A stretch of DNA of 64,000 nt from Streptomyces sp. NBC_00704 (GTDB lineage: Bacteria; Actinomycetota; Actinomycetes; Streptomycetales; Streptomycetaceae): the NCBI RefSeq assembly GCF_036226605.1, contig NZ_CP109000.1, positions 2,228,501 to 2,292,500 on the forward strand, read 5' to 3'. The notes below the pieces were generated by a model, which saw only the letters and a list, made by a program, of their open reading frames with translations, searched no databases and was not told where the DNA came from. Positions 15,890 through 29,325 of the stretch are shown here, in pieces. Position 1 is the first letter of the stretch; the number at the start of each line of letters is the position of its first letter. Position numbers and translations under genes: made by a program.

Positions 15890-17470
15890 ATGGGACGCAA
15901 CACACGTAAACGCCGTTCGTCGATGGCCACGAAGGCCGTGGCAGCATCGGCGGCCCTAGCGCTCGGTGGGGGCGGGCTGATCTGGGCGAACTTCTACGCT
16001 TCGGCGCACGAGTCGAACAGCTCGGGCCAGAACGAGACCAAGGCCGCCAACGCGGCCGTGCAGGTCGCCACCATCTCCTGCCCGGACGTGGGGCAGAAGC
16101 TGACGAGCGTGCCCAACGGGGCCAAGCAGGGCGTCGCGAGCGAGCTGGCCAACCTCGACAAGCAGATCACCGAGGCCTACGCCCGGCTCGCCTCCACCCG
16201 CCAGGCCCAGGCCGGTGACCCCGGCTTCGTGCAGAACGCGATCGTCGGCCCCCTCAAGGAGAAGCGGGGCGCGACGATCGACCGGATCCGCATCAACATC
16301 CAGCGTTCGGGCGGCCAGTTCGACAACTCGCTGAGCCAGCTCGCGGCCTGCACCACGCAGGCGGCGAACAACGCGAACGCCGGTCAGCAGAACGGCGGCC
16401 AGCAGAACGGCGGCCAGCAGCAGGGCGGCCAGCAGAACAACGGCGGTCAGCAGAACGGCGGCCAGAACAACGGCGGCCAGAACAACGGCGGCCAGCAGAA
16501 CGGCGGCCAGAACAACGGCGGCCAGCAGCAGGGCGGCAACGGCGGGCAGGGCGGCAACGGTCCCGTCGCCTCGGACTTCGTCGACATCACGAAGGTCCAG
16601 GCGAACGTCAAGGCCAAGCCCCGCAAGAACAACCGTGCCTCGAACGGCACGTTCACCGCCTCCTGCGGCGTGAACGCGAACAAGAACTTCAACACCGACA
16701 ACGTGATCGTGGCGCCGGGCGTGACCAACGGCGCGCACCACACGCACGACTACGTCGGCAACCAGAAGATCAACGCGTTCTCCAGCAACAACACGTTCCT
16801 TCAGGGCGGCACCAGCTGCTCGAACAAGAGCGACCTGTCGTCCTACTACTGGCCGGTGCTGCGTCTGCAGAACGGCACCCAGGAGTTCGACCAGAACCGG
16901 GACGGCGGTGGCAAGGAAGGCAACGTCGGCAAGATCCTGACCGCCAAGCAGGCGGAGATCAAGTACGTCGGCAGCCCGAAGAGCAAGGTCGTCGCGATGC
17001 CGCAGTTCCTGCGGATCATCACCGGTGACGCCAAGACCACCACCAACGGCCTGGCGAACGCCAACGCGCACTGGAGCTGCACCGGCTTCGAGAACAAGGT
17101 GCAGCTGACCGAGCAGTACCCGATCTGCCCCAAGGGCAGCAGCGTGGTCCGCTCGTTCGCCTTCCAGAGCTGCTGGGACGGCAAGAACGCCGACAGCGCC
17201 AACCACCGTTCGCACGTGGCCTTCGCCGACGCCAACGGCAACTGCCAGAACGGCTTCAAGGCGATCCCGCAGCTGACGATGCGCCTCGTCTACGACGTTC
17301 CCGCGCCGGTCATCCAGAACGGACAGGTGAAGAACGCCTACGCGGTCGACGGCTTCCCGGAGCAGCTCCACAAGCCGTCCACCGACCACGACGACTTCAT
17401 CAGCATCACCAAGAACAACCTGGCGAACAAGATCGCCAGCTGCATCAACCGCGGCCAGCGCTGCCAGTGA
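15890..17470 (+). CDS. secreted DUF1996 protein with Asn/Gln/Gly repeat linker
   Basis: A 526-residue exported protein. It starts [20 protein letters not shown] with a hydrophobic core to about residue 38. Residues about 60-160 are a helical region bounded by Cys (ATISCPDV and LAACTTQ). Residues about 163-223 are an N/Q/G linker of NGGQQ and NGGQN repeats. The C-terminal 300 residues are a DUF1996 domain with [25 protein letters not shown] and several Cys. DUF1996 is known in fungi and actinobacteria, without an assigned activity; polysaccharide binding or hydrolysis is only a guess. GAGGAG precedes the ATG and a strong terminator follows. It shares its layout with the 8235 gene. Confidence 0.85.
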   Translation: MGRNTRKRRSSMATKAVAASAALALGGGGLIWANFYASAHESNSSGQNETKAANAAVQVATISCPDVGQKLTSVPNGAKQGVASELANLDKQITEAYARLASTRQAQAGDPGFVQNAIVGPLKEKRGATIDRIRINIQRSGGQFDNSLSQLAACTTQAANNANAGQQNGGQQNGGQQQGGQQNNGGQQNGGQNNGGQNNGGQQNGGQNNGGQQQGGNGGQGGNGPVASDFVDITKVQANVKAKPRKNNRASNGTFTASCGVNANKNFNTDNVIVAPGVTNGAHHTHDYVGNQKINAFSSNNTFLQGGTSCSNKSDLSSYYWPVLRLQNGTQEFDQNRDGGGKEGNVGKILTAKQAEIKYVGSPKSKVVAMPQFLRIITGDAKTTTNGLANANAHWSCTGFENKVQLTEQYPICPKGSSVVRSFAFQSCWDGKNADSANHRSHVAFADANGNCQNGFKAIPQLTMRLVYDVPAPVIQNGQVKNAYAVDGFPEQLHKPSTDHDDFISITKNNLANKIASCINRGQRCQ

Positions 17471-17494
17471 CACGCTGACGCGGTGACCGCACAA

Positions 17495-17530
17495 AAGAGC
17501 CGGCGGTGGGAGATCCCACCGCCGGCTCTT
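17495..17530. terminator. terminator after the DUF1996 gene (convergent)
   Basis: A perfect 36-base hairpin (17495-17511 with 17514-17530) preceded by an A-run on the plus strand and therefore ending in a T-run for both directions. It separates the DUF1996 gene from the convergent lipoprotein gene. Confidence 0.9.
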
Positions 17531-17559
17531 CGCCGTCCGCACCGGGGGCGGGCGGACGG

Positions 17560-17973
17560 TCAGTGACCCGAGTGCGCGGAGTGGTCGGTCCCCTGCTCGA
17601 TGTCCCCGCCGAGCGTGGTGCGCAGCGCGGCGACCGTGGAGTCCTCGCCGACGGCCACCCACTTGCGGCCGACGAGGTAGTGGCCGCCGTAATCCTTGGC
17701 CGTGTTGATCCACTCGCGCAGTCCGCGGTCGGTGGCGAACGTGGCGAGGATGAACCGGCCGTCGCGGTTCTTGCAGATCGCCTGGCGGATCTCGTCCGCG
17801 TCGGTCTGCATGTCGGGGGTGCACTTCACCTCGGCGGCCAGCTGCTCCAGGCTGCCGGTCGCCACCTGGGGGATGGACGCCTGCGCCTTCCCGGAGCCGC
17901 CGGAAGAGCATCCCGCCAGCAGCAGCGCCGCAGCGGCGGCCGCCGTCGCGAGCATCGGTCGGGTCATCTTCAT
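17560..17973 (-). CDS. small secreted lipoprotein, unknown function
   Basis: A 137-residue lipoprotein: MKMTRPMLATAAAAAALLLA followed by the lipobox LLAGC. The mature part has two Cys (VKCTPD, AICKNRDG) that may form a disulfide, and ends in a His-containing tail (TDHSAHSGH). The ATG at 17973 has TTGGAGGAA upstream on the minus strand; the TTG four codons earlier overlaps that ribosome-binding site and is rejected. The WINTAKDYGGHYLVGRKWVA region looks like a small alpha/beta domain. I do not recognise a family with a known role. Confidence 0.8.
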   Translation of the reverse strand: MKMTRPMLATAAAAAALLLAGCSSGGSGKAQASIPQVATGSLEQLAAEVKCTPDMQTDADEIRQAICKNRDGRFILATFATDRGLREWINTAKDYGGHYLVGRKWVAVGEDSTVAALRTTLGGDIEQGTDHSAHSGH

Positions 17974-18074
17974 CTGTTCCTCCAAGCGAGAGCCTCGCCC
18001 TGGATACGGCTCCCGCGCGCGGTGCGCTCAAAATACCGGTGCCGGGCGTGGGACACGCGTGCGAAGGTGATCCG

Positions 18075-18578
18075 GTGAACCATGACTGGGAAGACCGCGT
18101 GAGCGCCGCCTGGGCCTCTTTCGACGACTACCCGGAGGCGAGGGCGGCGGACTTCCGGGCGCTGATCGACGCGCTCGTCGCCGAACTGCCCGGCGACAGC
18201 CCGCTGGGACTGTTCGAGCGGGCCTGCGCCTGGGACTCCACCGGCCACTCGGACCGGGCGGCCCCGCTCTACCGCGAGGCGCTCGCCCGCGGCCTGAGCG
18301 ACGTCAGCGGCTACAAGGGCAGACGCGCCAAGATCCAGCTCTCCAGCTCGCTGCGCAACATCGGCCGCGCCCAGGAGGGCGTCGAGCTGCTGACCCCCGA
18401 ACTGACGGCGCCCTCCGACGAACTGGACGACGCCGTGCGCGCCACGCTGGCCCTGTGCCTGTCGAGCCTCGGCCGGGACCGCGAGGGCCTGTCCCTGGTG
18501 CTCGGCGCCCTGGCCCCTCATCTGCCGCGCTACCAGCGCTCGATGGCCCACTACGCCCGCGCGCTCGTCACCGACTGA
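18075..18578 (+). CDS. tetratricopeptide-type cytoplasmic protein
   Basis: A 167-residue helical protein with repeats of TPR character (SPLGLFERACAWDSTGHSDR, then LYREALARGL, then LSSSLRNIGRAQEGVELL). There is no signal peptide. GTG 18075 has GAAGGTG upstream. The family resembles the tetratrico-peptide-repeat proteins of 160-170 residues that are common in actinobacteria and of unknown partner. It is divergent from the lipoprotein gene, and a very strong hairpin follows. Confidence 0.75.
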   Translation: MNHDWEDRVSAAWASFDDYPEARAADFRALIDALVAELPGDSPLGLFERACAWDSTGHSDRAAPLYREALARGLSDVSGYKGRRAKIQLSSSLRNIGRAQEGVELLTPELTAPSDELDDAVRATLALCLSSLGRDREGLSLVLGALAPHLPRYQRSMAHYARALVTD

Positions 18579-18602
18579 CCGCCGGCACGACGCGTCGTCG
18601 AC

Positions 18603-18680
18603 CCGCCCGGACGGCCCGCCGCCGCCCCGCCGGCCCGGCGGCCGGGCAACCGCGGGGCGGGCGGCGGGCCCGTCCGGGCG
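18603..18680 (+). terminator. long GC hairpin after the TPR gene
   Basis: Two GC arms of about 25 bases (roughly 18603-18629 and 18652-18680) pair with one or two bulges. The hairpin follows the TPR gene stop and ends about 35 bases before the start chosen for the sigma-like fusion, so it could also affect that gene's leader. Confidence 0.75.
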
Positions 18681-18715
18681 GTGACCTATCGCGCGTCTCG
18701 CTCGTTCTGGTGGGC

Positions 18716-20644
18716 GTGCAGCCACAGGATGTCGCCCCACGCCCCGCAGCCCGATCCGCAGCCGACCGGACCGTCGACGCCGAGCAGGCCGAAGCCGCGC
18801 TCGTCGAGCACTACCCGCGTCTGGTCCGGCTCGCCTATCTCGTGCTGCCGCCCGGCCTCGGCCGCGGCCGGCGCGTCCTGACCGCGCACGCCCTCGTCCA
18901 GCGCGCCCTGCCGCGCGGCCGGGCGTCCGCTCCCGTCATCCCGGCCCAGTCCACCGGCCGTGACGGCGACCCCGGGTACGCCTACGTCCGTCTCCAGGTG
19001 GTCCGTTCGGCGCTGGAGGCGGGACGCCCGCTGACGCTGCGCTCCCGGCCCCGGCGGGCGCAGCTGCCGCCGCTGTTCCCCCAGGTGTGGGGGCTGCGCC
19101 TGTTCCCCCGATCCGGGGGCGCCGACGAACTCGCCCTCGACCAGCGGCTCGCCGCGCTGTCGGGCCCGGCGCGGGCCGCCTACGTCCTGCGCGGTCTGGA
19201 GCGGCTTCCCGACGGCGATGTGCGCGAGGCGCTGACCGGGGCCGGCGTCGAGAAGGCGGAGGCGGCCCTGCGGGAGGCCGCGGGGGTGCCGGCGGCGCAG
19301 TACGCGCTGCTCGCCGAGTCCGGCGAGTTCGACCCGTGCGTCCTCCAGGCCCGGCCCACCGATCTGATGCGCCGCCGCCGGCACACCAGGGCCGCGCTCG
19401 CCGCGGCGGCCGCGCTCGCGGTGTGCGGCGCGCTGGTGGCGCTGCCCGGCGACGGCTGGGGGCCGGACGGCGCGGCCGCTCCGGCGTACGCGCGCAACCC
19501 GGCCGCCGAGGCCGCCCTCGACCCCGGACGGCTGGTGCGGATCTCCCCGGCCGTCTGGAAGACCTCCGCCCGCACCGACTTCTCGGTGTGGCCCGCGCGC
19601 GGCGCGCTGGTCCGCGACACCGCGCTGCTGCGCCGCGCGCTCGCCGTCTGGGCCCGCCCCGGGGAGACCGTCCAGGTCTCCGCGACTCCCGAGACGCCCA
19701 CCGGGGGCCCGGCCGGTCCGCCGCAGCTGCTCTACGCCGGCGAGGTCGCCAACGCGCGCGTGGTGATCCTCTACGACGGGCTGCGCATCGCCCGCTACGC
19801 GGAGCCCGCGGACGGCACGGCGGGCGCGGCCCTGGACTTCGCGCGGGTCGACGGCGCGAGCGGCGCCGAGGCGGCCGCGCTGGTGCTCGACCGGGCCGAC
19901 GGCAACGTCCGCTATCTCACGGCCCCGTGGGTGACCGGGGCCGCCGAGCGGGACCTGTCGAAGCCGGGCGCCGGGACGATGGACCTGACGCTGACCGACG
20001 GGATCACCTCGCCGCTGGCCAGTCCGGTCACCCGGACCACCGCGTGCACGACGTGGAACGTGCTCCAGCTGACGGACGCGTCCGGCAGTCATCTGCTCAG
20101 CGACCTCGGCGAGCTGGTGCCCGCCCGGATCACCGCGGGGCGGCCGACCGGGGCCGCGGACGCGAGCGGCGCGCAGGCGCTGCGGACGTGGGCGCCGTTC
20201 GCGTGTTCGCTGGCCGACGCGCGCGGGCAGGGCGTGCGGACGGTCAACGCCTGGGGTTACGCGCGCCAGCCGCTGCCCGACGGAAGCGGTTCGGCGTCCT
20301 GGGTGTGCACCAGGGCCGAGACGTGGCGGGGCGACGGCAACCGGGTGCTGGCGCAGTTCCACACGCCGGGCGGGCTGTTCGGGGCGGCCGTGGCGAAGGC
20401 CGGTGACGTGCCGGCGTGCGGTCCGCGCGATCCGCATGTGCTGGCCGGGGTGCTGTGGAAGTCCAAGGGCGGCCACTGGTACCTCCTGGCGGCCGGCGAC
20501 AAGGACACGGCGTCCGTGCGCGCGACCGGCGGGGTGCGCGGCTCGGGGCGGGGGAACCTGCTGACGCTGGCGGCGAAGCAGGGCGCGCAGGCCGGTCTGG
20601 AAGGCGAGTCGAAGGACGGGCGGCCGATCAGCGGACTGCGCTGA
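18716..20644 (+). CDS. degenerate sigma-factor-like domain fused to a membrane anchor and ectodomain
   Basis: A 642-residue protein from GTG 18716 (GTG 18710 also possible). Residues about 20-205 look like a decayed ECF sigma factor: EQAEAALVEHYPRLVRLAYL resembles region 2, and LALDQRLAALSGPARAAYVL plus LPDGDVREALTGAGVEKAEA resembles region 4. A basic stretch (LMRRRRHTR) precedes a hydrophobic segment at about 223-243. The remaining 400 residues would be outside the cell, with Cys pairs and a beta-rich, Gly/Ala-rich composition. I remember this as a recurring Streptomyces hypothetical family, but no function. A TetR gene follows. Confidence 0.65.
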   Translation: MQPQDVAPRPAARSAADRTVDAEQAEAALVEHYPRLVRLAYLVLPPGLGRGRRVLTAHALVQRALPRGRASAPVIPAQSTGRDGDPGYAYVRLQVVRSALEAGRPLTLRSRPRRAQLPPLFPQVWGLRLFPRSGGADELALDQRLAALSGPARAAYVLRGLERLPDGDVREALTGAGVEKAEAALREAAGVPAAQYALLAESGEFDPCVLQARPTDLMRRRRHTRAALAAAAALAVCGALVALPGDGWGPDGAAAPAYARNPAAEAALDPGRLVRISPAVWKTSARTDFSVWPARGALVRDTALLRRALAVWARPGETVQVSATPETPTGGPAGPPQLLYAGEVANARVVILYDGLRIARYAEPADGTAGAALDFARVDGASGAEAAALVLDRADGNVRYLTAPWVTGAAERDLSKPGAGTMDLTLTDGITSPLASPVTRTTACTTWNVLQLTDASGSHLLSDLGELVPARITAGRPTGAADASGAQALRTWAPFACSLADARGQGVRTVNAWGYARQPLPDGSGSASWVCTRAETWRGDGNRVLAQFHTPGGLFGAAVAKAGDVPACGPRDPHVLAGVLWKSKGGHWYLLAAGDKDTASVRATGGVRGSGRGNLLTLAAKQGAQAGLEGESKDGRPISGLR

Positions 20645-20774
20645 CGGCCCGCTCGCGCCCGTTCCGGGCGGGCGGCAAACCTGCCCCGGGGCGGCGGCCG
20701 TGCGCCGCGGTCCCGGGCGGGCGGCCCCTGCCTACCGGGTGATCGGCCGGCCGGCGGATCAGGGAGAACACCTG

Positions 20775-20792
20775 GAACGGTCCGGTCCGTTC
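20775..20792. promoter_or_regulatory. inverted repeat upstream of the TetR gene
   Basis: GAACGG-N6-CCGTTC at 20775-20792, followed at about 20793-20804 by an imperfect palindrome GAGTCCGGATTC. Both lie 20-50 bases before the ATG, a typical place for autorepression. Confidence 0.6.
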
Positions 20793-20822
20793 GAGTCCGG
20801 ATTCGATCGGTAAGGTGTTCGC

Positions 20823-21512
20823 ATGACTACCGGGGTTCGTCGCAGAATGGGAGTCGAGGAGCGTCGGCAGCAGTTGATCGGCGTCGCCCTCGAACTGTTC
20901 GCCCAGCGTTCGCCGGACGAGGTCTCGATCGACGAGATAGCCGCCGCCGCGGGGATCTCGCGCCCCCTCGTCTACCACTACTTCCCCGGCAAACTCAGCT
21001 TGTACGAGGCCGCGTTGAAGCGGGCGTCGGAGGATCTGGCGAGCCGTTTCACCGAGCCGCACGAGGGGCCGCTGGGCGCCCGGCTGCTGCGCGTGATGCA
21101 CCGGTTCTTCGACTTCGTCGACGCCCACGGGCCCGGTTTCTCCGCCCTGATGCGCGGCGGTCCGGCGGTCGGCTCGTCGACGACGAACGCGCTCGTCGAC
21201 TCGGTGCGCCAGATCGCCTACGAGCAGATCCTGTCGCATCTGGGCGTCACCGATCCGCCGCCACGGCTGGAACTGGTCGTCCGCTCCTGGATCTCGCTCT
21301 CCGAATCGACCGCGCTGATCTGGCTGGACGGGCGGCGCATCCCGCGCGAGGAGCTGGAACGCCAGCTCGTGCACGACTTCGCCGCCCTGACCGCCGTCAG
21401 CGCGGCCTACGACGACGAGCTGCGCATCCTGCTGCGGCCGGTGCTGGGCGGCGAGCCCGCGGGCGGCCCCTTCGGCGACCTGGCCACCCGGCTGATCGCC
21501 CTCGCGTCCTGA
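20823..21512 (+). CDS. TetR/AcrR-family transcriptional regulator
   Basis: A 229-residue regulator. The N-terminal helix-turn-helix reads VSIDEIAAAAGISRPLVYHY and FPGKLSLYEAAL, followed by an all-helical ligand domain. No efflux pump or enzyme sits divergently, and the gene ends within a palindrome shared with a convergent tautomerase gene. Likely autoregulated through the upstream inverted repeats. The ligand is unknown. Confidence 0.88.
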   Translation: MTTGVRRRMGVEERRQQLIGVALELFAQRSPDEVSIDEIAAAAGISRPLVYHYFPGKLSLYEAALKRASEDLASRFTEPHEGPLGARLLRVMHRFFDFVDAHGPGFSALMRGGPAVGSSTTNALVDSVRQIAYEQILSHLGVTDPPPRLELVVRSWISLSESTALIWLDGRRIPREELERQLVHDFAALTAVSAAYDDELRILLRPVLGGEPAGGPFGDLATRLIALAS

Positions 21513-21521
21513 GCGCTCAGG
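21508..21521. terminator. short palindrome covering both convergent stop codons
   Basis: CCTGAGCGCTCAGG is a perfect 14-bp palindrome that contains the stop codons of the TetR and tautomerase genes. It is too short and loopless to be a strong terminator. Confidence 0.3.
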
Positions 21522-21882
21522 CCTCGAACTTGCGGTACGACGGGTCGAGGTCGCGCACCTCGGCGGACACGTGCAGGCTCACGCCGTCGGCCGGCGCGAT
21601 GTGCTTGCGCAGCAGTTCCAGGGCGGATTCGGTGAGCCGGGCCTTCGTCTCGTCGGTCCGGCCGGCCAGCAGGGCGATCGTGAGATTGACGATCGCAGGA
21701 CCTCCGTCGCCGTCCGCCGCGACGGCTCCGACGACGTCCGCCTCGGTGCGCAGGACCCGCGTCTTGCACGCCTCCAGCCTGGCGGCCGCCGTCTCCACGA
21801 CGACGGGGTGCAGTTCCAGCGCGAACGCGCGCCAGTCGACGTGGTCGAGCCCGGAGGAGACTTCGACGGTGATCTGCGGCAT
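21517..21882 (-). CDS. CHMI-type tautomerase-superfamily isomerase
   Basis: A 121-residue protein beginning MPQITVEVS, so removal of Met would expose the catalytic N-terminal Pro of the tautomerase superfamily. Length, the mid-protein strand AIVNLTIALLAGRTDETK and the late VSAEVRDLDPSYRKFE agree with 5-carboxymethyl-2-hydroxymuconate isomerase of homoprotocatechuate breakdown. No other genes of that pathway are nearby, so the true substrate may differ. It converges on the TetR gene with four bases between the stops. Confidence 0.72.
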   Translation of the reverse strand: MPQITVEVSSGLDHVDWRAFALELHPVVVETAAARLEACKTRVLRTEADVVGAVAADGDGGPAIVNLTIALLAGRTDETKARLTESALELLRKHIAPADGVSLHVSAEVRDLDPSYRKFEA

Positions 21883-22029
21883 GGGGGCTCCAGTTCTAGG
21901 GCGACCGGGCCCACTTTAGGACCTCACGACGGGGTCCGGTGCCCCGGCCTCGGGGCCGGCGCGACGGGCACTGCGGCCATGTGCGGATGTGCCGTCGACG
22001 CTCATCAGGTCGGCCTCGGACGCGCCGGT

Positions 22030-22057
22030 GGAGCAGGCCTGGTTCGAGGCCTGCTCC
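22030..22057 (-). terminator. terminator after the amylase-pullulanase gene
   Basis: A perfect 11-bp stem (22030-22040 with 22047-22057, loop GGTTCG) 20 bases downstream of the pullulanase stop on the minus strand. Confidence 0.7.
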
Positions 22058-22076
22058 AGCACGGTGGTGCGGCTGT

Positions 22077-27488
<5,412 letters not shown>

Positions 27489-27582
27489 GGTTGTGAACTC
27501 CTAGCGATTACGGCGTACTCGGGTCCGACCCCGCGCGCGTTTCGGCCACGATGCCGAACGCCCGCGTGACCGTATCGCTCAC

Positions 27583-27610
27583 GCAAGGGTTGCAGCAAGA
27601 GTCATGCAAC
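27583..27610. promoter_or_regulatory. MalR-like operator of the amylase-pullulanase gene
   Basis: GCAAG, then GTTGCA (27589-27594), GCAAGA (27595) and TGCAAC (27605-27610). GTTGCA and TGCAAC form an inverted repeat with a 10-base spacer. Related elements lie before amylase, malE and malR in this window. Confidence 0.6.
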
Positions 27611-27625
27611 ATGCGGAAAGGGTTT

Positions 27626-29011
27626 TCAGCAGCTGGACTTGCCCGCGTAGATCGCGAGGGCCGTGCCGGCGCCCAGCGTCGCCGTGAACTGGCCCGAGCC
27701 GTTCACCGTGACGCTCGTGTTGTTCTGGACGTCGCAGTACGTTCCCGCGGCCAGGGAGGTGCTGAACGTCCGGCTCAGCGCGGAGGTCTCGTGGTTGACG
27801 GCGACGAAGCCCTTGCCGCCCCGGCCGAAGGCGATGGCGTCGTCGCCGTCGTCCCACCAGTTCGAAAGCCCTTGCCCGCGTGTGGCGTTGCGGAAGCCGA
27901 CCATCGCCTTGATCTCCGGCCAGGCGTGCTGGCACTTCCAGCCGTCCTGCCAGCAGGCGTTGACGGCACCGCCGTTGGGGGGTCCCGCGTCCGCGTTCGA
28001 CCACTCGTAGCCGGAGTTGACGTCCGGTGCGCCGTAGGGGTGGGCGAGCATGAAGACGTTGGCGAGCGTGTAGGCCGAGCCGTCCTTGTAGTTCAGGGTG
28101 GAGCCGTTGCGCTCGGTGTCGTGGTTGTCGACGAAGACGCCCGCGACCGAGCCGTTCAGGTACCCCCAGCCCTCCCCGTAGTTCTTCAGGTAGGCGAGCT
28201 TCTCGCTGGTAAAGACCCGCTCGAGGTCGTAGGCGTAACGGAACTCCTGGACGTCGCCGTTGCCGGTGTACTCGGTGGGCTGGACCGCTTCTCCGGCGCC
28301 TTGGATGACCTCCTGCTTCCAGTACACGCCGGGGTCGGTCAGCCGGGACTTGATGTTCGCGAGGTCGGCGGCGTCGATGTGCTTGGCCGCGTCGATGCGG
28401 AAGCCGTCGACGCCCAGGCCGAGCAGGTCGTTCAGGTAGCCGGCGACGGTCTTGCGGACGTACTCCTCGCCGGTGTCCAGGTCGGCCAGCCCGACGAGTT
28501 CGCAGTGCTGGACGTTCCAGCGGTCCGCGTAGTTCGAGATCTGCGAGGTGCAGTCGTCGAAGTCGTAGGAGGAGTACAGGCCCGGGTAGTCGTACTTCGT
28601 GTACGACGAGCCGCCGGTCCCGGTGCCGCCGCCCGCCGCCATGTGGTTGATCACGCTGTCGGCGACGACCTTCACCCCCGCCGCGTGGCAGGTGTTCACC
28701 ATGTTCCGGAACGCCGTGCGGTCGCCGAGCCGCCCGGCGATCCGGTAGCTGACGGGCTGGTACGACGTCCACCACTGCGAGCCCTGTATGTGCTCGGCGG
28801 GCGGAGAGACCTGCACGTATCCGTAGCCGGCGGGGCCGAGGGTGTTGGTGCACTCCCGGGCGACGGAGGCGAAGTTCCACTCGAAGAGGACGGCGGTGAC
28901 GTCCTTGACGCCGGGTGGGGCGGCGGAGGCGGGGGAAGCGCCGGGGACGACGACCGCGGCCAGGGCGGCGGCCAGGGCGAGAGCGCCCGTGAGGGGTCTG
29001 CTGTGTGACAT
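27626..29011 (-). CDS. secreted alpha-amylase (GH13)
   Basis: A 461-residue exported amylase of the animal/Streptomyces type. The signal peptide starts [20 protein letters not shown] and ends near ASAAPPG. The mature enzyme begins [19 protein letters not shown]. Catalytic residues are Asp in [10 protein letters not shown], Glu near QGAGEA and Asp in [10 protein letters not shown]. Six or more Cys suggest disulfides, and the domain-C barrel ends AIYAGKSSC. There is no C-terminal starch-binding domain. It liquefies starch to maltodextrins for MalEFG. ATG 29011 has GAAGGAA upstream; MalR-like boxes lie at 29038-29066. An earlier in-frame start would add a 70-residue non-signal leader and is rejected. 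Confidence 0.95.
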   Translation of the reverse strand: MSHSRPLTGALALAAALAAVVVPGASPASAAPPGVKDVTAVLFEWNFASVARECTNTLGPAGYGYVQVSPPAEHIQGSQWWTSYQPVSYRIAGRLGDRTAFRNMVNTCHAAGVKVVADSVINHMAAGGGTGTGGSSYTKYDYPGLYSSYDFDDCTSQISNYADRWNVQHCELVGLADLDTGEEYVRKTVAGYLNDLLGLGVDGFRIDAAKHIDAADLANIKSRLTDPGVYWKQEVIQGAGEAVQPTEYTGNGDVQEFRYAYDLERVFTSEKLAYLKNYGEGWGYLNGSVAGVFVDNHDTERNGSTLNYKDGSAYTLANVFMLAHPYGAPDVNSGYEWSNADAGPPNGGAVNACWQDGWKCQHAWPEIKAMVGFRNATRGQGLSNWWDDGDDAIAFGRGGKGFVAVNHETSALSRTFSTSLAAGTYCDVQNNTSVTVNGSGQFTATLGAGTALAIYAGKSSC

Positions 29012-29037
29012 GTGGGGTTCCTTCGTCTTTGAAGGCT

Positions 29038-29066
29038 CTTGCTGCAATCTTTCAGATACCTTGCAG
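29038..29066. promoter_or_regulatory. MalR-like operator of the alpha-amylase gene
   Basis: CTTGCTGCAA (29038-29047) and CTTGCAG (29060-29066) form a direct repeat with a 22-base period just upstream of the amylase start. A further CTGCAAGAG lies at 29119. CTTGCAG-type repeats in this position are described for Streptomyces amylase promoters. Confidence 0.65.
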
Positions 29067-29226
29067 TGGCGTGATGTTAAGGGTCGGCGGCCGAAAAGTG
29101 CAGAGGTCGGTGTGAAGGATCTGCAAGAGGTCGCGGGCGGGCCCTGGCCGAATCCCCCGGTGACCACCGACACCGGCGGCCCGGCGTCCCGGTCCGTCCC
29201 GCCCCGCGGGTGCGCGCCCATGCCGA

Positions 29227-29258
29227 AGGCCCGCCGCCCGGGGAGGGGCGACGGGCCT
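29227..29258 (-). terminator. terminator after aglA
   Basis: Arms 29227-29239 and 29246-29258 pair with one C-A mismatch. The hairpin is about 70 bases downstream of the aglA stop. Confidence 0.6.
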
Positions 29259-29325
29259 CGGAGTTCAGGCGGTCACGCGGTCACGTGTGCGGGCGGTCAG
29301 GTCGTCCGCGCCCGCGGTTCCGTCT

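Noticed and set aside
21916..22050. Short minus-strand frame ending SARRAGPEAGAPDPVVRS, after the pullulanase stop
   Set aside because: No ribosome-binding site, and most of its start region is the terminator hairpin. Not supported.
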